From an uncultured Eubacteriales bacterium (GTDB taxonomy: Bacteria > Bacillota > Clostridia > Oscillospirales > Acutalibacteraceae): a DNA stretch of 64,000 bases. A program made the position numbers and the translations under genes. The notes under the pieces are model-generated. The model searched no databases, was not told the origin of the DNA, and was given only the letters and a program-made list of their open reading frames with translations. Of the stretch, positions 59,365 through 64,000 are shown piece by piece. How positions within the stretch are numbered: position 1 is the stretch's first letter; each line of letters opens with the position of its first letter. The DNA lies in the NCBI GenBank assembly GCA_934561055.1, contig CAKTFN010000006.1, positions 62,001 through 126,000 of the forward strand. Reading direction: 5' to 3'.

Positions 59365-60213
59365 ATGAAAAAAATTCTTATCCTCGGAGGAGACAGACGT
59401 CAAAAGGAACTTTTTTCTCTTTTGACAAGTCGTGAACTTGACTGCACGGCCGTTTTTGAAGGTGAGCTTTTGAATACGTCCGACTTCATTCGTGGGTTCG
59501 ATGTGATAATTCTCCCTGTTCCGTTTTCAAAAGACGGGAAAAATCTTTTCAGCGAAAACGCCGTGCTTAAAATCAGCCTTTCGGATATTATTTCCGGGCT
59601 TGAACCCGGAAAACACGTCATCGGCGGAAGCTTTTCGGAAAGCTTTTTATCCCTTGCAAAAGAGAACGGCGCAAAAACTTTTGACCTTCTCGGTGAAAGA
59701 GACTTTGCGCTTTTCAACGCATATCTTACGGCACAGGGTGCGGTTCGTCTGCTTCTTGAAAACACCGAAGATTATGTTGTTTCAAAGCGTGCACTCGTGA
59801 CCGGCTTCGGAAAAGTCGGAAAAGCGACGGCTCATTTTCTTTCGTCGCTCGGTCTTGACGTTTACATTTTTGCAAGGCGAAGCGAGACAAGAACTCACGC
59901 ACGTGCCCTCGGCTATAAAACAATCAGCGAGACCGAACTTTCGCAAAGCGTTCATCTTTTTGACTTCATTTTCAACACCGTTCCAAAAAGGCTGTTTGAA
60001 AAAGAAGACGTTCTTCATATGAAAAATCGAGCGGTATATTTTGAACTTGCAAGCGCTCCCTTCGGTGCGGACGAAGCAGATTTTGAAAAAGCCAAAGCCA
60101 CCTTTGTTTTCTGCGGAGGGCTTCCGGGAAGATTTTGCTCTTTTGCCGCGGCGAAGGAAATCGAAAAAAGAATTGACCGATATTTTGAAAAGCCGGGTGA
60201 TACTCTTGACTGA
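59365..60213 (+). CDS. dpaA: Dipicolinate synthase subunit A
   Basis: A 282-residue dehydrogenase-like subunit of dipicolinate synthase, which oxidises the lysine-pathway intermediate (dihydrodipicolinate-derived) to dipicolinic acid in the mother cell. It shows LILGGDRRQKEL at the N-terminus, the NAD(P)-binding ALVTGFGKVGKATAHFLSSLG (near 146), VYIFARRSE and YFELASAPFGAD. The ATG follows AAAGGAG. It overlaps dpaB and is placed behind a sigma-K-like promoter. Confidence 0.92.
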   Translation: MKKILILGGDRRQKELFSLLTSRELDCTAVFEGELLNTSDFIRGFDVIILPVPFSKDGKNLFSENAVLKISLSDIISGLEPGKHVIGGSFSESFLSLAKENGAKTFDLLGERDFALFNAYLTAQGAVRLLLENTEDYVVSKRALVTGFGKVGKATAHFLSSLGLDVYIFARRSETRTHARALGYKTISETELSQSVHLFDFIFNTVPKRLFEKEDVLHMKNRAVYFELASAPFGADEADFEKAKATFVFCGGLPGRFCSFAAAKEIEKRIDRYFEKPGDTLD

Positions 60214-60778
60214 ACCTACCTTCGGATATGCTTTTACAGGCTCTTTTTGCACGTTTGAAAAATCTATTTCCGTCCTTGAAGAGCTTTCAAAGAAAAAAAT
60301 CAATATTATCCCTATCATGTCCTTCAACGCATCCTCACTTGACACTCGCTTCGGAAAGGCAAAAGACTTTTGCGGGCGAATCGAAAAAATTACGGGAAAT
60401 AAAATCATTTCGACGATTGAAGCTGCCGAGCCTATCGGTCCGAAAAAGCTCCTTGATCTTCTGATTGTTTCTCCCTGCACCGGAAATACGCTTTCAAAGC
60501 TTTCAAATTCAATCGCAGATACTCCGGTTACCCTCGCCGCAAAGTCGCATCTGCGAAACGGCCGTCCGATACTGCTCGGCGTTTCGTCAAACGATTCTCT
60601 CGCCGCCTGCGCCCGAAACATCGGTCAACTCATTTCAAGAAAGCACATTTTTTTCATTCCGATGCGGCAGGATGATCCGAACGGAAAACCTTTTTCAATC
60701 GTTTGCGAATTTGAAAAAACCTATGAAGCTGCGCTTGCCGCTCTCAAGGAAGAACAGCTTCAACCGATTTTTGTCTGA
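60206..60778 (+). CDS. dpaB: Dipicolinate synthase subunit B
   Basis: A 190-residue flavoprotein-like subunit of dipicolinate synthase. It reads FGYAFTGSFCTFEKSISVLEEL, IIPIMSFNAS, LDLLIVSPCTGNTLSKLSNSI and FFIPMRQDDPNGKPFS, the normal order for SpoVFB. The start is taken as TTG at 60206, since GGGTGAT ends 4 bases before it and the N-terminus then has the usual length. GTG at 60197 is the alternative. It overlaps dpaA by 8 bases. Confidence 0.92.
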   Translation: MTEPTFGYAFTGSFCTFEKSISVLEELSKKKINIIPIMSFNASSLDTRFGKAKDFCGRIEKITGNKIISTIEAAEPIGPKKLLDLLIVSPCTGNTLSKLSNSIADTPVTLAAKSHLRNGRPILLGVSSNDSLAACARNIGQLISRKHIFFIPMRQDDPNGKPFSIVCEFEKTYEAALAALKEEQLQPIFV

Positions 60779-60792
60779 TTCTCAAAAAGAGC

Positions 60793-60827
60793 GCAAAAAA
60801 AACAGCGTTGCCTTTTGGCAACGCTGT
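60793..60827 (-). terminator. Terminator of the small secreted protein gene
   Basis: Perfect 11-bp stem ACAGCGTTGCC/GGCAACGCTGT (60802-60812 with 60817-60827), 4-base loop, then TTTTTT on the minus strand. Confidence 0.9.
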
Positions 60828-60845
60828 AATGCTTTTCAGTTGAAA

Positions 60846-61487
60846 TTAACCAAAGATGCTCTGGAAGAGCTTTTCAACCATTGCGATACCGGCCTCAACG
60901 TCTCCGGTAAGAAGTCCGTAGATTGTTCCGAAAACCCTTGCAAGGATTCCGACAACCTTTGTAATAGTCGGTTCTTCAACCTTTGCCGGGCTGAAAGCAG
61001 CCATGAGCTGAATTTCGGTTCCGCCTGTGCCTGCGGGAATGTTGAATACGGAGTTTGCGGCAAATGTCTGGCCGATAAGTTCCTTATTCTGGCAACGGGT
61101 GCAACGCCAACCGTCAAACTGATATGTATCAGCACCCGGAGTAACTGCCGGAAGAATTACGAAGCCTTCGCCTGCAACCTGAAGAGTTGAGTTGGTCGGA
61201 ACAATTGAGTATGAACCGGAAATGTCCTTACCGTTAACGGTCTTGAATGTTGCAAGAGTTTCGTCATAAACAACATAGTCGCCCTTAAGAGTTCCGCTGT
61301 TGAGAAGAAGAGTAACGACAGCCTGATCATCATTGCAGACTCCGTTCTTCCACCAATCGTGGTACGGTGTAACGGGAGTTACGGTGGGAGCGGTTGTGTC
61401 TGTGTCAGTATCAGCAGCAAAGGAACCAACTGAAACTGCTGCGAACATCATAAGAATTGCCAAAAATACAGATAATACTTTTTTCAT
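60846..61487 (-). CDS. Small secreted protein of unknown function
   Basis: A 213-residue exported protein: signal peptide (VLSVFLAILMMFAAVSVGSFA), Thr-rich start, a beta-rich body with a CxxC pair inside FDGWRCTRCQNKELIGQ, and an amphipathic C-terminal helix (VVGILARVFGTIYGLLTGDV). The FDGW..G..F pattern recalls InlB/Listeria-Bacteroides-type repeats. The ATG follows GGAGG. It has its own promoter and terminator. I do not recognise a family for the whole protein. Confidence 0.75.
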   Translation of the reverse strand: MKKVLSVFLAILMMFAAVSVGSFAADTDTDTTAPTVTPVTPYHDWWKNGVCNDDQAVVTLLLNSGTLKGDYVVYDETLATFKTVNGKDISGSYSIVPTNSTLQVAGEGFVILPAVTPGADTYQFDGWRCTRCQNKELIGQTFAANSVFNIPAGTGGTEIQLMAAFSPAKVEEPTITKVVGILARVFGTIYGLLTGDVEAGIAMVEKLFQSIFG

Positions 61488-61526
61488 GTGGATTTCCTCC
61501 TTATAATATTTGATTATCTTGCCTAA

Positions 61527-61555
61527 ATTATATCATCAGTTATGACAAATTTCAA
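61527..61555 (-). promoter_or_regulatory. Promoter of the small secreted protein gene
   Basis: TTGAAA (61550-61555), 17 bases, TGATATAAT with -10 TATAAT (61527-61532) on the minus strand. Confidence 0.7.
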
Positions 61556-61842
61556 GTGATTTTTGAAATCTTTATTGATTTTTTATTAACTTTTCATTTT
61601 TTTGATAAATCGTAAACACTATTGAAAAAAGTGTTTAATTTCGTCCCCCGTACCGACAAAAATCGACAATAATCGTAAAAAGCAGCTCGCAAATTAACAT
61701 CTATAAAGAAATTTATTTTTTTAACCGTCGCTTTGAAAATTCCTTTTTATATAAAAATCCAAAATTTTACAACTTTCCGTCAGCTCCGAATTCAGCAAAA
61801 ATCCGTCCGGTTAAAGAGCGAACCAAAAGCAGTACCCCAAAA

Positions 61843-61880
61843 AGCACAAAAAACCGCCGACGAAAAAGTCAGCGGTTTTA
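61843..61880 (-). terminator. Terminator of rplJ-rplL
   Basis: AAAACCGCTGAC (61868-61879) pairs with GTCGGCGGTTTT (61850-61861, one G-U pair); the minus strand continues with T-rich sequence. Confidence 0.85.
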
Positions 61881-61898
61881 ATAATTACTGAAAGATAA

Positions 61899-62270
61899 TT
61901 ATTTAAGGGTAGCCTTTGCGCCGGCTTCTTCGAGCTTAGCCTTTGCAGCTTCAGCGTCGTCCTTGCCCATAGCTTCCTTAATTACCTTCGGAGCGCCGTC
62001 AACGGCTTCCTTAGCTTCCTTAAGACCAAGACCGGTGAGTTCACGAACAGCCTTGATAACAGCAATCTTGTTTGCGCCGACTTCGGTAAGTTCAAGGTCA
62101 AACTCGGTCTTTTCTTCAGCAGCGGCAGCAGCTTCAACCGGACCTGCAGCAACAACGGCAGCAGCAGCTGAAACGCCGAATTCGTCTTCAACAGCGTGAA
62201 CGAGCTCTGAGAGTTCAAGAACAGTCAAAGTCTTCAAAGTATCAATAATAGCAGTAATTTTTTCTGACAT
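61899..62270 (-). CDS. rplL: Ribosomal protein L7/L12
   Basis: A 123-residue stalk protein. It has the N-terminal dimerisation helices (LTVLELSELVHAVEDEFGV), the Ala-rich hinge (VVAAGPVEAAAAAEEKTEFD) and the C-terminal domain for translation-factor binding (KIAVIKAVRELTGLGLKEAK). The ATG follows GGAGG. It is the last gene of the rplJ transcript. Confidence 0.97.
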   Translation of the reverse strand: MSEKITAIIDTLKTLTVLELSELVHAVEDEFGVSAAAAVVAAGPVEAAAAAEEKTEFDLELTEVGANKIAVIKAVRELTGLGLKEAKEAVDGAPKVIKEAMGKDDAEAAKAKLEEAGAKATLK

Positions 62271-62312
62271 GGTAATTATACCTCCAATTTGTTAATGTTA
62301 AGAAAAATCGTC

Positions 62313-62852
62313 TCACGCTTCTGCGGGAGCTTCGGCAGCTTCCTCAGCGGGAGCAGCTTCGCCGTCCTTGTCAACAATAGCCTGAACAGCACGGGCGAAA
62401 GCGGAGATCGGAGCCTGGAAGGCACCGAGTACCTGAGCAAGAAGAACTTCGCGTGACGGAAGTTTTGCAAGTCCGGTAATTTTTGCAACGTCGATAACTT
62501 CTTTGTCAATGAAGCCGTTTTTGACTTCAAAGCCGTTGTGTGTGTCTGCAAACTTGCAAAGGATGCGAGCAGCAGCAACGTAATCATCTGCACTTGTAGC
62601 GATAGCAGTTGTTCCTTCAAGAACAGACTCAAGACCATTGAGTTCGGTCTCACCGATTGCAAGGCGAAGAAGGGTGTTTTTAACAACCGTGTATTCAACG
62701 CCTGCCTCACGAAGCTCCTTACGAAGAGCGGTGTCGTCGGTAACGGTAACGCCCTTGTAATCAACGATTACGCCGGCACACGCTGCGTTAAGACGAGCGG
62801 CAAGATTTTCAACGATCTGCTTTTTCTGTTCCAAAACTTTTGCGCTTGGCAA
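62313..62852 (-). CDS. rplJ: Ribosomal protein L10
   Basis: A 179-residue stalk base protein that carries the L7/L12 dimers. Typical features are PSAKVLEQKKQIVENLAARL, AGVIVDYKGVTVTDDTALRK and REAGVEYTVVKNTLLRLAIG, with an Ala/Glu-rich C-terminal helix. The start codon is TTG, placed 7 bases after a perfect AGGAGGTGA. It is likely regulated by binding of L10(L12)4 to its own leader. Confidence 0.96.
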   Translation of the reverse strand: MPSAKVLEQKKQIVENLAARLNAACAGVIVDYKGVTVTDDTALRKELREAGVEYTVVKNTLLRLAIGETELNGLESVLEGTTAIATSADDYVAAARILCKFADTHNGFEVKNGFIDKEVIDVAKITGLAKLPSREVLLAQVLGAFQAPISAFARAVQAIVDKDGEAAPAEEAAEAPAEA

Positions 62853-62910
62853 GATGAATTCACCTCCTGAAAAAATTTGGTTTTCAGCCGTACCCTATTA
62901 AGGTGATAAT

Positions 62911-63053
62911 ATAAAAAGCGCCTTTTCATCGAAAAGCCGAGAAAAGGCGCAACATAAAAATCAAATAAAATTGAAATTATGCTGAAATTATCCTCGGCAG
63001 GCGGCAACCGATGTTGCCTTTAAGAAATCACCTGCTGTCTTAGGGGCGACAGC
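62911..63053 (-). ncRNA. L10 leader (ribosomal protein autoregulatory RNA) with attenuator
   Basis: The minus strand contains the conserved L10-leader elements CTAAGACAGCAGGTG, a small hairpin (GGCAAC..GTTGCC) and CCGCCTGCCGAGG. A terminator-like hairpin follows (62941-62950 with 62918-62927) with a T-run. L10-L12 binding is known to repress such leaders. Confidence 0.9.
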
Positions 63054-63059
63054 CTAAAT

Positions 63060-63088
63060 ATTATACCGCACAAATTGCTTTGTGTCAA
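63060..63088 (-). promoter_or_regulatory. Promoter of the L10 leader/rplJL transcript
   Basis: TTGACA (63083-63088), 17 bases, TATAAT (63060-63065) on the minus strand. Confidence 0.85.
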
Positions 63089-63137
63089 GTATTATTTTTA
63101 TAATCTTCAAAAATGAAGATTACTTTTCAAGGCTTAA

Positions 63138-63848
63138 TCAGCCCTGAGCGGCAGCGGAGCCAACCTTGTTCGGGTTGATGCGGATGCCGGGGCCCATTGT
63201 TGCGGTAACAACGCATGAGCGGATATACTGTCCCTTTGCCGAAGCGGGCTTTGCCTTAATGATTGCGTCAAGGAGAGTTGTGAAGTTTTCTTCAAGCTTT
63301 TCCTTTCCGAAGGAAGCCTTTCCGATCGGGCAGTGAATGATGTTTGTTTTGTCAAGACGATATTCGATCTTACCGGCCTTGGCTTCGGTAACGGCCTGAG
63401 CAACGTTCGGAGTAACGGTACCTGCCTTGGGAGAAGGCATGAGTCCGCGCGGTCCGAGGATTTTACCGAGACGGCCGACGAGTCCCATCATGTTGGGAGC
63501 TGCGATCGCAACGTCAAAGTCCATCCAGCCTTCGCCCTGAATCTTTGCAACAAGGTCTTCTGCGCCGACAACTTCTGCGCCTGCAGCCTCAGCTGCCTTT
63601 GCGTCGTCACCCTTTGCGAAAACGGCAACACGAACCTGTTTACCGGTTCCGTTCGGAAGGACAACAGCGCCGCGAACCTGCTGGTCGGCGTGACGTGAGT
63701 CAACACCGAGGCGGATATGAGCTTCGATTGTTTCGTCAAATTTTGCGGTTGCGGTCTTTACTGTGAGTTCGAGAGCTTCCGCAGGATCATAAAGTGATGC
63801 TCTGTCAAAAAGCTTTGCGCTTTCGACATACTTTTTTCCATGTTTCAT
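63138..63848 (-). CDS. rplA: Ribosomal protein L1
   Basis: A 236-residue L1-stalk protein. KHGKKYVESAKLFDRASLYD at the start, HIRLGVDSRHADQQVRGAVV, GRLGKILGPRGLMPSPKAGT and YIRSCVVTATMGPGIRINP are family-typical. The ATG follows GGAGG. It is 55 bases after rplK, presumably co-transcribed with it. Confidence 0.97.
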   Translation of the reverse strand: MKHGKKYVESAKLFDRASLYDPAEALELTVKTATAKFDETIEAHIRLGVDSRHADQQVRGAVVLPNGTGKQVRVAVFAKGDDAKAAEAAGAEVVGAEDLVAKIQGEGWMDFDVAIAAPNMMGLVGRLGKILGPRGLMPSPKAGTVTPNVAQAVTEAKAGKIEYRLDKTNIIHCPIGKASFGKEKLEENFTTLLDAIIKAKPASAKGQYIRSCVVTATMGPGIRINPNKVGSAAAQG

Positions 63849-63903
63849 AATTTCATCCTCCTATAGAGTGGTTAATCGGATTTTTCCTCCCACCCGGAAG
63901 CAT

Positions 63904-64000
63904 TTAGTCAGCGACTACAATGCCCATGCTGCGAGCTGTTCCGGCTATCATACTCATAGCGGATTCAATGCTTGCGGCGTTCAAGTCGGGCATCTTCTGC
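63904..64000 (-). CDS. rplK: Ribosomal protein L11, C-terminal end (gene continues past the window)
   Basis: The last 31 codons before the stop read KMPDLNAASIESAMSMIAGT then ARSMGIVVAD, the usual L11 C-terminus. The start lies beyond 64000. Confidence 0.93.
   Translation of the reverse strand, partial: QKMPDLNAASIESAMSMIAGTARSMGIVVAD

Larger units (their letters stand above)
61488..61898. other. 411-base AT-rich intergenic region
   Basis: It holds the promoter of the small secreted protein (61527-61555), the rplL terminator (61843-61880) and an unassigned hairpin AAACACT/AGTGTTT (61614-61636). No coding frame with a ribosome site was found. Confidence 0.55.

Noticed and set aside
59782..60621. 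Minus-strand frame of 279 codons across dpaAB
   Set aside because: Antisense to two well-supported sporulation genes; the reading has no domain pattern.

Overview
The window is a stretch of chromosome from a low-to-mid GC, Gram-positive, anaerobic, spore-forming Clostridia, most likely an Oscillospirales/Ruminococcaceae-type gut bacterium. This placement is an inference from gene content: spmA/spmB and dipicolinate synthase (dpaAB) for sporulation, rubrerythrin and rubredoxin under a PerR-like regulator, a complete V/A-type ATPase operon, GTP-type PEP carboxykinase, a duplicated ThyX-type protein, and several secreted proteins built from Ig-like (Big_2), FN3 and GLUG repeats. Most genes lie on the minus strand. 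Shine-Dalgarno sites are strong (GGAGG, AGGTGA) and non-ATG starts are frequent.

Layout. 1-2633: 3' part of an AT-rich secreted protein (GLUG repeats, papain-like module, Big_2, C-terminal membrane segment). 2694-3943: peroxide-response operon (PerR-like, rubrerythrin, rubredoxin) with a near-consensus promoter and a perfect 8-1-8 palindromic operator. 3975-12114: YqeG phosphatase, a duplicated Cys-rich DUF305-like protein, a GH2 glycosidase, a zinc-ribbon/SH3 membrane protein, spmA-spmB, a YbaK-type deacylase and two lipocalin-like envelope proteins. 12131-15110: zinc uptake operon (zur, znuC, and a permease fused to its binding protein), again with a perfect palindrome at the promoter. 15236-23994: nine-gene V-type ATPase operon (G/H-C-I-K-F-E-A-B-D).

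24090-31104: FkbM-type methyltransferase, parvulin-type foldase, monoacylglycerol-lipase-like hydrolase, two class II tRNA-Ser genes, then an unusual tree-like array of small hairpins (28804-28975) directly before a four-helix-bundle (S23/IVS-type) gene, and three small plus-strand genes (two GNATs and a membrane-anchored protein). 31136-41274: P2-type Ca2+ ATPase, an Ig-repeat secreted protein, pckG, a CLC transporter of fluoride-exporter-like type, and the tandem ThyX protein. 41280-46420: probable six-gene operon (cupin, tmk, DJ-1/PfpI, 5-formyl-THF cyclo-ligase, mltG, U32 protein).

46534-56106: cell-surface block with a 1120-residue CxxC-repeat/FN3 protein, a 1137-residue SGNH hydrolase with eight Big_2 domains, a D,D-carboxypeptidase homologue that has lost all three catalytic motifs, and a metallophosphoesterase. 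56103-59255: two-component system and a polysaccharide deacetylase. 59303-60778: dpaAB behind a sigma-K-like promoter. 60793-64000: a small secreted protein and the ribosomal cluster rplK (partial), rplA, L10 leader, rplJ, rplL.

The most unusual items are the hairpin array with its four-helix-bundle gene, the motif-less D,D-carboxypeptidase homologue, the ZnuB-ZnuA fusion, the complementary two-half ThyX, and the two Fur-family promoters of near-identical build with different operators. Nothing could be run against databases, so family names rest on motifs read by eye.
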